Shown piece after piece: positions 20,379 through 29,553 of a DNA stretch of 64,000 nt; position 1 is the first letter of the stretch; each line of letters starts with the position of its first letter. The notes under the pieces are model-generated. The model was given only the letters and a program-made list of their open reading frames with translations, searched no databases and was not told the origin of the DNA. Location of the stretch: positions 930,001 through 994,000 of the forward strand of contig JARGXX010000004.1 in assembly GCA_030374765.1 (NCBI GenBank), read 5' to 3'. The translations under genes were made by a program, and so were the position numbers. This DNA is from Agarophyton chilense (taxonomy: Eukaryota; Rhodophyta; Florideophyceae; Gracilariales; Gracilariaceae).

Positions 20379-21820
20379 ATGCTTAAGACTTCGAAGGCGA
20401 AGGGGCGGCGTCGTGAGGCAGAGCGTCGGGCAGGGCAGCGCTCTTCGGGCGCGCATCCGGCTGGGCCCTCGGGTTCTATGTCAAAACCAGCTAGGCGGCG
20501 CCAGCGGCGAAAGCGCAACGAAACCGCTCGCCTTTCGGCACCTTCCGCACCACACCTTCCTATGCCTGAACATCTCAGGAGCGCTCCGTCCGGGGATATT
20601 CGATTGCTTAAGCGAACCCGGAAGGAAGGAAGCCGTGCGTTGGTTTTTTCTCGTCCTGGTCCCTCCCCCCCGATGATGAGGAGGTTCTCGATCAGGGAAG
20701 CGGTGATCGTTCTATACGACCACGTACCACCCATCGTGCCAGCGCATCCTCTAAGCGCCCTGGCCCAACTCGGACCCGCCCTCGCGTTGCGAAGAAGATC
20801 GTTCTCTCGTCTTCTTCCTCTTCCTGCTCTTCATCTTCCTCAAGTTCCTATTCGTCTGGCACCGAGTCGGCGTCGACGGATAGTGAGTTCCACGAAGGTC
20901 TCTTGGCCCACGAAAAGGGCCAGGATCCTGCACCTCGCGACTCTTCTGCTTCGAACTGGAGAATCGACTCCCTCATGTATGGGTCGAACTATACCTTGGC
21001 AGGTATCAGGTTCAAGAAGGGAGTCCTTTATGCTTCAGCCAACTTTCATGGTGGTCCTGAGCACTCCTATCGTGTTAGCGAACGATCCTTTTCCATCTCT
21101 TTCGATTATCCGGAACGTTGCGAAGCTCTATCTTCCATTCGTAAGATCCTTCAAGGGGCGGACTGCGACGGTGCTGGAAAGGCGATTGAGGGAACCCTTC
21201 CTCGTCCTCACAGCGACCGAGTGCGGCCTTCGACGTTAGATTCGCATTTGCGTGCGCGCATGCTGGCCATCCTCCGCCGTTTTCCTGGGGTGGCTATGCG
21301 GGTGAGCGTTCCCGGTAATCGGCCTTCCTTCTCCGGACTTCGCCGTTATTACGATGACTCGCGTGGGTCGATTACTTTTCCCGATACTTCCACTCCGCGA
21401 TGCCTAGTGCGTGCAATCACGAATCTTGCTGATTCAGCGTGGGGTTCCTACGTCGCGCACAGGGTCCTCGACGGGCTGCGAAGATCCCGCGGCATCTTTC
21501 CTACAATCTGCTCCACCATCCGGGCCGTGCAAGCCCTCGGGCTTGGTCTGGACATGCGTCGCGTTCCGCGGTCGTACTACGAGTTCACGACGTACCGAGC
21601 GGCTACTCTCACCGGACTCTACGTGGTTCGTCTCCGAACTGAAAACGAACTTGACCACGTTGTCGGGGTCAACTTCGGGGAGGACATGATACTCGATAGC
21701 TCTGAGGAGTATCCTCTTCGTCTCTGCCCTAAAGTTCTCCATCTTTGCGGAGGCGGAGGAGAACAAACCGGAATAGCCGAGTTTCGCGAACTCTTTAAGG
21801 CTGGTCGTCGGCGCCACTAG
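20379..21820 (+). CDS. Antisense gene in gypsy 3' region, possible cysteine-protease-like protein
   Basis: This gene lies opposite to gag-pol, between the integrase end and the 3' LTR. The first frame begins at ATG 20379 with a very basic, Arg/Lys-rich segment. At a run of seven C (about 20665-20671) the sensible reading moves to the -1 frame, as if one C were missing. It then continues PDDEEVLDQGSGDRS, a Ser run, and on to a stop at 21820, giving about 480 residues in all. The C-terminal 120 residues contain PRCLVRAITNLA, then LDHVVGVNFGEDMILDSSE. A Cys, a later His and an Asp or Asn in this order and spacing recall papain-fold (OTU-like) peptidases. That is a guess from the pattern, not a recognised family. 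Function in the element is unknown. Confidence 0.55.
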
Positions 21821-22156
21821 AGACCACTTCTTAGAACAGCCGTTGCTCGGCTTTATGCGTTTAGTAAAGCTTCTGGCACTTATGCGTCACAAAACTCGCC
21901 TTCCTCTTTCTTGGGTTTGGGCTCAAGCCTTGTCGCTTTAGGTTATCTCATTCACATGGAACCTGAGTCCACTTTCTTTAGTCCTGTAGTCCTCCTCATC
22001 CATTCATCTTCTTTTCCTTCTTCTCTCCTTCATCACTTCTTCTTCAGCTCCACTTCTTCGTTTCTTCTTCTTCTTCACTTCTTCATCTCTCTCACATCAG
22101 AAGTCCACTTGTCCAATCACCGGCTAGCATGGTGCGACGCCATGCTCTTAACCATC
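21821..22156. other. C/T-rich spacer between convergent genes
   Basis: It contains no gene. From about 21995 to 22100 the plus strand is a long run of CTT and TTC-type units, a low-complexity pyrimidine tract. It separates the 3' ends of the antisense gene and the pol gene. Confidence 0.6.
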
Positions 22157-24790
22157 TCAGCATACCATGTTCGTAATCTCCATGCTTAGATGCATTGGAG
22201 GCCTCTTGTATAGGACGAGTCTCCTCGCATGAATAGCATTGCGAGTGACTCGACCTGTCGACGACTGTAGCTCGTATCGAGGATGATCTGCCTTCATCAC
22301 ACGGCAAGGCCCGTAATAGTACGAATCGAACGCAGGCCACTTCTTCACCTTATTGAACGCGGGCCCATGAGCGACTAGAACCTCATCACCAACGTTGAAG
22401 TACTTCACCTTTCCCTTCAGTTCGCGGGGAATGTAGGCCTTCGCTACCGTGATTGCTCTCTCGCCAGCTGTTCCCAGGACCTCGAGCGTCCTCTGGCTCG
22501 GCGTTGCTCCAGGCAGTAGAGCGAGTGTATCGTTGGCAATCATCCGGGGACGAAGACCATAAAGTAACTCAAACGGGGACGGCACCGTTCCTCGGCTCCT
22601 GCGTCGATATCCGTACAGGACTTGCGGCAGGCATTCTGCCCAGTGCAGGTTTGCTTGCAGTACTGTCTTTTTGATGGCCAACCTAATCGTGCCTACCATC
22701 CTCTCGGCTCTACCGTTCGCCATGGGGGCATACGGCAGGACTGTCCTCCACGTGATCCCATGTCTGTTCATGAATGATGCAACCGCTCTGGCCGTGAATG
22801 CATTTGCATTATCCGAAACGATCGTCTTCGGAGGGCCAAATGGGCGGATTATTTCCTTCTCCACGAAGTCTATCACTGTATCGGCAATGGAGTTCTCGGT
22901 GGCCCATCCAATAGGCCATCCCGTGAGGTGCTCCACTGCAACTATGGCGAACCTCTTTCCTTCCCGCGAGGACGTCAGAGGCCCTGCAAAGTCTATCGAA
23001 AAGGTCTCGAACAGTCCCGTGATCGGTGCCTGCAGGTTAGTTCGATATGTCGGGAGTCTTATCGCTCTTTGGCATCCTACACAACCACCGACATAATCAG
23101 TAATGTCTTGGTACACTTCTGGCCACCAAAACCTGTCGCGGACGAACTTCCTCGTGCTTGCGACGTCCCAGTGTCCAATATCGTCATAGAACATGCTCAA
23201 TATCTTTGGTCGTGCGTCCCTCGGCGGTATCGCACGAAGCCCATCAAGCTCTCTACGGAATAATGTATCGTTCCAGAGCATGAAGTTCTTCGCGTTACGG
23301 CGAATCGCCAGTCGGATGCGGGGGTCCTCTTCTTGCACTCGCGTTCCGGAGAGGAACCGAGCAACGTTCAACAAGTAGGGCTCCAACCCCGACAGTTTGG
23401 GGTCGGCCCACGAGATGGTTGCGACCACCTCGCTGGACAACTCGTCCTCTAGCCGCGGATTCGCCCTCTTGGTCGTAGGGATCCTCGAGAGATAATCCGC
23501 GGCTGCATTGGCAGAACCTGGGCGGTAGTTGATCTCGAAGTCGTATTCTGCCAGTAGGTTCAGCCAACGGGCTAGCCTTCCATGAATGTCTTTCTTCTTA
23601 AAGGCGTACTGCAACGCCTGATGATCCGTGATCACCGTGAACGGTACCTCCGACAGAAGATACACTCGAAACTTCTTCAGGGCAAACACAACCGCAAGAG
23701 CCTCTCTCTCGCATGTAGTGTACTTCCTCTCGGCTCCCGTCATCGTCCGGGAAGCATACTGAACGGGTTGAACCTTCCCGTCCTCCTTCTTCTGAGCCAC
23801 CACCACTCCAAGAGCCATCGACGATGCGTCGGTCTCCACGACGAAGGGCGCTTCGAAGTCGGGGAAGGCCAGAACGGGCGGCGTCGTCAACTTTTTCTTC
23901 AGGTTTTCAAAGGCGACCTGCATCTCCGGAGTCCACTGGAACTTCTTCTTGACAAAAGTAGCGGTGTGTAACGTCGCCGAACTTTCGGCAAAGTTCTTGA
24001 TGAAGCGACGATAGTAGCCTGCCAATCCCAGAAAGCTTCTCAGCTCCGTGGTGATTCTCGGTACGGGTGCGCCAACAATGTCCGCTATCTTTCCTATGTC
24101 AACCTGAATACCTTCTTTGTTGATCACATGCCCCAGCAACTTGATCTCAGACTGAGCAAAGCTGCACTTAGTCACCTTAACCTTTAGGTTCGCGGCATGA
24201 ATCCTTTCGAACACCTCCTGACAATGACGGAGATGATCCGCTAATTTATCTGAGAATATGACGACATCGTCGACGTACACCATTGCGTATGGTAGTCCGC
24301 GTAGGACTCCGTCCATCATCCGCTGAAACGTCGAGGGAGCGTTCATCAACCCAAAGGGCATAACTTCAAACTTGTACGTGCCGTAACGGCAAGTGAACGT
24401 TGTCATCTCCTTGCAGTTCTCCGACACCCTAACTTGCCAGTATCCTGTGTACAAGTCCAGCGTCGTGAAGATCTTCGCCCCAGCTAGGTCGTCGAAGATC
24501 TCTTCGATCTTGGGGAGAGGCCAACGATCAGCCTTCATCACTCGGTTCAGCTGACGGTAGTCGACAAAGAACCTTGGTCTGCCATCCTTCTTCGTCGCAA
24601 TGACTACGAGGAAGGACCAGTCCGAACTGGACGGGGTGATAACACCCGCTTCCAGCAACTCATCCACTTCTTTTTGTACGATTGCGTTGTACTTCGGCGG
24701 CAGCCTGCGTGCTCTAGAATGGATAGGTGTATCATCGGTCAACTCAAAGGAGTGCACCACTGGAACATCAGCAGCTCGAAGGTCACTCAT
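22157..24790 (-). CDS. Gypsy reverse transcriptase-RNase H-integrase
   Basis: 877 codons without a break. RT: FFVDYRQLNRVMKAD, FTTLDLYTGYWQVRV (Asp), PFGLMNAPSTFQRMM and AMVYVDDVVIFS (catalytic DD), then LGLAGYYRRFI. RNase H: VETDASSMALGVV, REALAVVFALKKF, VITDHQALQYA and SANAAADYLSR. Integrase: a zinc domain with GHWDV and CVGCQRA, then SIDFAGPLTSS (Asp), IVSDNANAFTARAV (Asp) and NGRAERMVGTIRLAI (Glu), then a GPF-like C-terminal module, KVKYFNVGDEVLV. It copies the element RNA and inserts the cDNA. The frame lies at -1 to the protease frame and is open upstream of the ATG at 24790, so it is probably made by frameshifting rather than from its own start. Confidence 0.95.
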   Translation of the reverse strand: MSDLRAADVPVVHSFELTDDTPIHSRARRLPPKYNAIVQKEVDELLEAGVITPSSSDWSFLVVIATKKDGRPRFFVDYRQLNRVMKADRWPLPKIEEIFDDLAGAKIFTTLDLYTGYWQVRVSENCKEMTTFTCRYGTYKFEVMPFGLMNAPSTFQRMMDGVLRGLPYAMVYVDDVVIFSDKLADHLRHCQEVFERIHAANLKVKVTKCSFAQSEIKLLGHVINKEGIQVDIGKIADIVGAPVPRITTELRSFLGLAGYYRRFIKNFAESSATLHTATFVKKKFQWTPEMQVAFENLKKKLTTPPVLAFPDFEAPFVVETDASSMALGVVVAQKKEDGKVQPVQYASRTMTGAERKYTTCEREALAVVFALKKFRVYLLSEVPFTVITDHQALQYAFKKKDIHGRLARWLNLLAEYDFEINYRPGSANAAADYLSRIPTTKRANPRLEDELSSEVVATISWADPKLSGLEPYLLNVARFLSGTRVQEEDPRIRLAIRRNAKNFMLWNDTLFRRELDGLRAIPPRDARPKILSMFYDDIGHWDVASTRKFVRDRFWWPEVYQDITDYVGGCVGCQRAIRLPTYRTNLQAPITGLFETFSIDFAGPLTSSREGKRFAIVAVEHLTGWPIGWATENSIADTVIDFVEKEIIRPFGPPKTIVSDNANAFTARAVASFMNRHGITWRTVLPYAPMANGRAERMVGTIRLAIKKTVLQANLHWAECLPQVLYGYRRRSRGTVPSPFELLYGLRPRMIANDTLALLPGATPSQRTLEVLGTAGERAITVAKAYIPRELKGKVKYFNVGDEVLVAHGPAFNKVKKWPAFDSYYYGPCRVMKADHPRYELQSSTGRVTRNAIHARRLVLYKRPPMHLSMEITNMVC

Positions 24791-24828
24791 GTCCCAAGCT
24801 ATGGTGTCAGTCTCCTTGAGCGTGACGG

Positions 24829-25641
24829 TCAGGCTCCCTTGAACACTTGGGGAAGATGCTTCAGCTTCGAAGCTAGGAGTGCCGATCGGCTACTCTCCTC
24901 GTCCTCACTCGAGGTCTCCACTGCGTCCATCACCGACTCCAAGTCTGGCTCGTACGGTTCCTTATTCATGATGGCAAGAACCAATTCAGGTTCGCCATCC
25001 GATTCGTCCCCCGAACTCGACGAGGACGAAGACGACTCAACCGGAACTTCATCCGGTCCCGAGTGCTCTGGGGATGTGAAGTCCTCACTATCTGTGTGAG
25101 CTCCGTTGATGATGGGAGGCTCATTGTATAGGGGCAACCACACTTCTTTGGTGCCAACAGAAAGACTCACCCGCTGACGTCTGAAGTCCAGCTGCGCCTG
25201 CAAGGCTTCTAACGTCGGGCACCCTATTATGACATCGAATGGGGTGTTCTGAACAACCAAAAAGTCCAGAGAAACTCCTAGCTTCCCGAAGGAGACTGGA
25301 ATGTCCTTCACACAACCCAACACACTAGCGTCTGATCCATCTGCAACTGTCACTCTCCTCGTGGTAGATGCAGGTTGGATGGTCAACTGCTCACACATTC
25401 GTGACGATAGAAGGTTCGGCACTGCTCCAGAGTCCAGGAGGGCGTTTGCCTCTGTTCCATAGAGCCTGACGGCGACCACCTTCAACCGACGGGGAAGGTC
25501 GGTGGCATGCAGAACGGAAACATGAGTCAACGGCACTCTGCCTGACAAAAGGCGCTTCAAGAGCTTCCTAGCCTCCTCTGCATCCCCAGGCAGCAACTGC
25601 CCAAAGGTCAATCCAGATGCGGCAGCCGCTAACTCGGCCAT
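24829..25641 (-). CDS. Gypsy aspartic protease with acidic Ser-rich tail
   Basis: A 270-codon frame overlapping gag by 13 bases in the -1 frame. The active site is ANALLDSGAVPNLLSS (Asp-Ser-Gly) and the partner loop is VIIGCPTLEALQAQL. The protein would cleave the Gag-Pol polyprotein as a dimer. A long acidic Ser-rich stretch follows (PVESSSSSSSSGDESDGEPE), then LKHLPQVF just before RT, as in other Ty3/gypsy proteins. The stop is 39 bases before the next ATG, but the RT frame is open across it at -1. Confidence 0.85.
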   Translation of the reverse strand: MAELAAAASGLTFGQLLPGDAEEARKLLKRLLSGRVPLTHVSVLHATDLPRRLKVVAVRLYGTEANALLDSGAVPNLLSSRMCEQLTIQPASTTRRVTVADGSDASVLGCVKDIPVSFGKLGVSLDFLVVQNTPFDVIIGCPTLEALQAQLDFRRQRVSLSVGTKEVWLPLYNEPPIINGAHTDSEDFTSPEHSGPDEVPVESSSSSSSSGDESDGEPELVLAIMNKEPYEPDLESVMDAVETSSEDEESSRSALLASKLKHLPQVFKGA

Positions 25642-26809
25642 AACGTTGTACTTTCCAACGTGATCCTGTAATCCATAGGAAGAACTCTTCGTCTTCCTCG
25701 TCTTCTTGGCCTTCCTCTTCGCCTTAGCTCTCTTGCAACAGTGCGAGGGGCCATGGGGGTGCGGGTGACCAAGGCGTCAATGTCCATCACGTTGCTGCGG
25801 GGCTGTTTGGGGAGTGCCTTCCCATCCGCATTCCTCTTCGCGGCGGTAACGACATCCTTGGCAGTACTTTCCTGCACAACTGCAACATGATCAACACTAT
25901 CTTCCTTCTTCAGCTTCATTTCTTCCGTTGATTCGGACCTAGCGCTCTCAAATCCGACGGCATGGGTGTCCTCTCTCTTGATCTTCGACCAGCAAGTGGT
26001 CTCGGAGTGGCCCATCTTGCCACCACGCGTACACCTTGTGTCACGATGCGGGTTGGATGGGCAACGGTTTGCTCCATGTCCTGGCTTCTTGCAATAACTG
26101 CACGTCCAATCCTTGTCTCCAGAAACTGCAGAACCTTCAAACTTCTTTTTCACGATGAGGGAGAGCTCCTCGAACTGCCCCGCCAACTGGTCGACTTTGC
26201 TCTCCAATTGTTGAGCGGTTCCAGAGCGAGCGCCGGGCCTTAAGAGAATCTTCCTCTTCATATCCTTAACAACTTGGGGCTCTTCACGGTCGACAAAGAA
26301 GACCTTGCGGCCAACCTCGTACTCCTGGACGGCCTTCCTCAACGACTTGTAGTCGCTCGGAGAGCGGTACATGACGAAACGAGCCATATCCGGGAGGTCC
26401 GCAACGGTATTGCGGAGCAGCCCAAACGAGGCCTTATCGTTGAACCCTGCACGGGTGTACAACGATTCCAAATGGGCCAGGGAGCCCATCACATCCTTCG
26501 AATCCAGCTTAGCAGCGACTGCCAAGCGGACTTCCTCCTCCGGCGGGGTCTTCCTCATGAACTCCGCCATAAGCTTCGACTTCACAACCGTGTACTCCTT
26601 GGCCTATTCGGTGAGGGAACCTTCACGTGCGAAGTTCTCGTAGACGAAATCAAACGCGATTCCCTCCAGATGACAAAAAGCTGCAGAGCCATTTCTTCGT
26701 CAGACTTCCCTCGCATGACGACATTCTCATATGCGAAAAAGAAACGACCGACGTCGGCCGACGAATCACCGGTGAAAACAACACGCGGAACGTTAGATGA
26801 CGACGACAT
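25629..26809 (-). pseudogene. Gypsy Gag with CCHC zinc knuckle, frameshift and stop
   Basis: Starts at ATG 26809 (MSSSSNVPRVVFTGDSS). Near 26690 the capsid reading moves to the -1 frame (HLEGIAFDFVYENFAREG), and a TAG follows a little later at about 26606. The second frame then runs uninterrupted from about 26600 to 25629. Visible capsid-type helices include LAHLESLYTRAGFNDKAS. A nucleocapsid knuckle CSYCKKPGHGANRC is complete. A second one, CTRGGKMGHSETTC, lacks its second Cys. Since capsid cannot be made whole from this copy, it would need Gag from another copy to move. Confidence 0.8.
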
Positions 26810-26818
26810 TTTTACTTC

Positions 26819-26841
26819 TTCGAACCTTGGATGCGGTACCA
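26819..26841 (-). promoter_or_regulatory. Primer binding site, 23-nt tRNA 3'-end complement
   Basis: Directly after the 5' LTR the sense strand begins TGGTACCGCATCC. Read as the complement of a tRNA 3' end, these 23 nt parse exactly into CCA, one discriminator A, a 7-nt acceptor strand (ATGCGGT), a 5-nt T-stem strand (CTTGG) and a 7-nt T loop (TTCGAAC). The tRNA species was not identified. Confidence 0.8.
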
Positions 26842-26989
26842 TGTGAGCTTGTTTTTGGGCAAGCGTACCCTTTTTTTTTTCTCTCTCCTTCTGTTTCCTC
26901 TACCCGGCTTCGCTGCTCGCGACGCCGGGTTTATATAGTCTAATCTCCCGGGACACGTGTGGTGCGCTGTGCACCACACGTGGCCCACA
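26842..26989 (-). repeat. 5' LTR of gypsy element
   Basis: 148 bp, matching 19776-19927. The sense TATATAAA box and both hairpins are kept. The downstream hairpin has one changed base in one arm. The transcript start should lie 25-30 bp after the TATA box, i.e. within the second hairpin. Confidence 0.92.
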
Positions 26990-27926
26990 ATTGGCATAAA
27001 CTCGGCGTGCTAAAACCCCCCAAATGTTTTCCATAATGTTCAAGTCAGGTGACTTGGCTGGCCACTGTAAAACATTAACAATATGATCATCGAACCACTT
27101 TGTAGTATACACTGAACGGTGTATAGAAGCCCCGTCTTGCTGAAAATTAAAACTTTCTCCGATTGTTTCCGCCGCAAATGGAAGCAATTCTTTCGGCAAC
27201 ACCTTGCAGTACTTCATGGAATCCATTTTAAAGACGCAAACAACCAGATTACTTAAACCATAGAAGGAACAAGCACCCCAAAGCATCACAGAATCCCCTC
27301 CATTTTGTCGCTTAGAAAAATTAATCTCTTTCTTCCTTTTATCATGCCTATAATGAGCAAATCCATCTAGTCCATCTAGGTTAAATTTCTTCTCATCGGA
27401 AAAAATGGGTTTCTTCCATTTTCTCATAGAAAAAGTCATCTTCTCTCGAGCCCAAATAAACCTTTTCTCTTTATGTATTTTCGTCATCATTGGTACTTTT
27501 TTCATCTTCTTATAGATTAAATTTGGATCATTATGTAACACTTGTTGTATGCGCCTGACAGAAACCGAGAGAGAGTTCTTTACGGAGTTCTCTCGCGGAG
27601 CTAGATGAGTTTGATGCCGAGCGAAGAAGAGCTCTTTTAGCCGTCAAACTCATTTTGTTGTTGTTAGAGCCTTTATAACGTTTTTTGTAGTTTTCGGGAT
27701 CTTTGAGGAAGTTTTGGACCACAGTGCGATAGCGTCCAATGGTTTGAGCAATCTCTCTTTGGGAATAGCAATGAAATGAAGCTGCAAGTATCATACCTTT
27801 TTCTTTATCCGTTAAAGGTTTTCCACGGCCCATTTTTATGTTCTTGGATTTTGAAGTTGTAGAAAGTGTTGAGGAGAATGTTGTTAGAGCTTTTGTTTTA
27901 TTGAAAATGCGCGCGCGTTTGTTCAA
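26990..27926 (-). pseudogene. Tc1/mariner transposase, N-terminal and catalytic part
   Basis: The N-terminal helix-turn-helix half reads GRGKPLTDKEKGMILAAS and YSQREIAQTIGRYRTVVQ. The DDE half reads PIFSDEKKFNLDGLDG (first Asp), FNFQQDGASIHRSVYTT (second Asp) and WPAKSPDLNIMENIWGVLARR (Glu; 34-residue type spacing). The halves are in different frames. The break falls in a CT-dinucleotide run near 27580, consistent with loss of one CT. The gene is cut at 26990 by the gypsy LTR and its last 50 residues lie at 19618-19775. Terminal inverted repeats were not found with confidence. Confidence 0.9.
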
Positions 27927-28290
27927 AGGAAAAAATACTGTAGTGGACTTTAATTAGATTTCGGGGGTGTATTTTGTACATAGTGTTATTGACAGTGTAG
28001 ATAAGTAGAAAAGTTTTATTAATGGCGTCTAAAGTGTTTCATTTGTTCTTTTTAAGCGTTACTAGAGAGAAGGTTGAGAGGTACATGAGAGAAATGGAGC
28101 GCATCAACAAAAAGGGGGGTGGCTTTAATTGGATTTCGCGCACTGTACAAACCTGTTCTTCGGGGGTACAAACTGAACGAGATTTGTTTACCACTTCTCG
28201 TAGAAAAGTTAGTTCCTACGAGTTGGTGGTGCTATAGCGTTTGCAGATGCAGAGTAGCTTTCTGTAAGCTCGTTCCGGGTTCCTATCGTC

Positions 28291-29205
28291 ATGAATACAT
28301 CTACACAACCATCCAACCCCGTACACTCAACTCAGGATGAGATAGAACCTTGGGCGGATCCAATACTCATTCAAAAATTTGTCAAACATGACAAAATTCC
28401 ATCCGAGAAACAGACTTTGAACTCTAAACTAAAACTTTTTCGGTTTTCTGACCCATATGACCTTTTCCTTCTTCGCACTATTCGCGATGCAGATTCACAC
28501 CTACCTGCTTGGGATAAGACGGATATGTTTTTCAAAAATATTCAAAACACGTTCTTGAGACTTTCCCAAATAATGCGCTTTGTTCTATGCAAACACCCTC
28601 TCTCCAAACACTAATCGATCACTTGACACTTTTTGTTTTTGTTTGAAACACCGAAGTGAAACAAATGAAGATCCTACTGGTATTTTCGTGAACTAAAAAG
28701 AAAAAGAAGCGCTTCGGGATGATCTGGTTCATGAAATTGACGAGAAATTTGAAGCTACAAAAGTGAAGAAGGATGAACTGGACAAAAAAAGAAATACAAC
28801 TGATCGTCGCAGGAGAAAAAAACGAGATCAAGTATAGAAGAGAAAGAAATGCGACACGTTAAATGATGGAAAAATGACTTTTTCTAGATCAAGTGGCAAA
28901 AAAAGAGCCCGATGATCGAAAGAATCAAACTAGAATGACGAGATGACTAGCTTTATTCAAAAACAATCGAAAGTGGGCCATTATTTTGAACAAACAATAT
29001 TTGAATTGGAGCAAGAACGATTGAAGGTAGAAGAAGAGAAAAATGAAAAGGAATTTGAAAGATTTGGGGCTTTGAAGGAAGAAAGAAACCGTTGAGTTAC
29101 TCCCAAAAAACAGCTTTATATGAAAAAAGAAGAGCGCAACTTCGCGCGTGCCGAACGACAGCGAATGAAAGGACTAATGGGAGTTTTTACAAAGAAGCTT
29201 CAGTA
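28291..29205 (+). pseudogene. Decayed gene: possible SANT/Myb-like domain plus charged coiled coil
   Basis: The first frame (28291-28614) reads like a helical DNA-binding domain: LKLFRFSDPYDLFLLRTI, then WDKTDMFFKNIQNTFL. This resembles SANT/Myb-type domains in pattern only. After a frameshift, Lys/Glu-rich pieces follow in changing frames with stops: ALRDDLVHEIDEKFEATK, RRRRKKRDQV, FELEQERLKVEEEKNEKE and NFARAERQRMKGLMGVF. Together they suggest one dead gene of about 300 residues. No family is assigned; it could be an accessory gene of a DNA transposon. Confidence 0.4.
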
Positions 29206-29553
29206 ACTTTTCATAAATCACGTGTGTGAAAATTTGAAGTGCTTTTAATGTTTGCTAGGTGCGGTGGCGGATTCTGCAACTTACTAATGATGGGAGAAAA
29301 CAAATGGGCTCATCGATTTCTTTAAGATGGTACGTTGATGCATCCGCAAGAACCCTTTTTAAGAATAAATCTAATGATTAAACGACTCCTTTACTTTTTC
29401 AGGAGCTGAAACCAGAAGAACCTGCCAATACCTGCAGCATAGAGAAGTAGAATCCTTCTACATCTATAAAACTGAATCCACCTTGAACCACACAACTCGC
29501 TTAGAATGAGCACGACAAGTGCGATGGAGTGATCGCAACGCCGAATTAGCAGA

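Larger units (their letters stand above)
19776..26989 (-). mobile_element. Ty3/gypsy LTR retrotransposon nested in a Tc1/mariner gene
   Basis: A 7.2-kb element on the minus strand: 5' LTR (26842-26989), primer site, gag, protease, RT-RNase H-integrase, an antisense gene, polypurine tract and 3' LTR (19776-19927). Its flanks on the plus strand are ATGGG (left) and ATTGG (right), a 5-bp target duplication with one mismatch. Pol and protease frames are intact; gag has a frameshift and a stop. The LTRs differ at about half a dozen bases plus a T-run length change, so it is fairly young. There is no chromodomain at the integrase end. Confidence 0.92.

Noticed and set aside
19498..27998. Terminal inverted repeats of the split Tc1/mariner element at TA-CACAGTG (left) and CACTGTC-TA (right)
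   Set aside because: Only about five bases agree; too weak to define the transposon ends.
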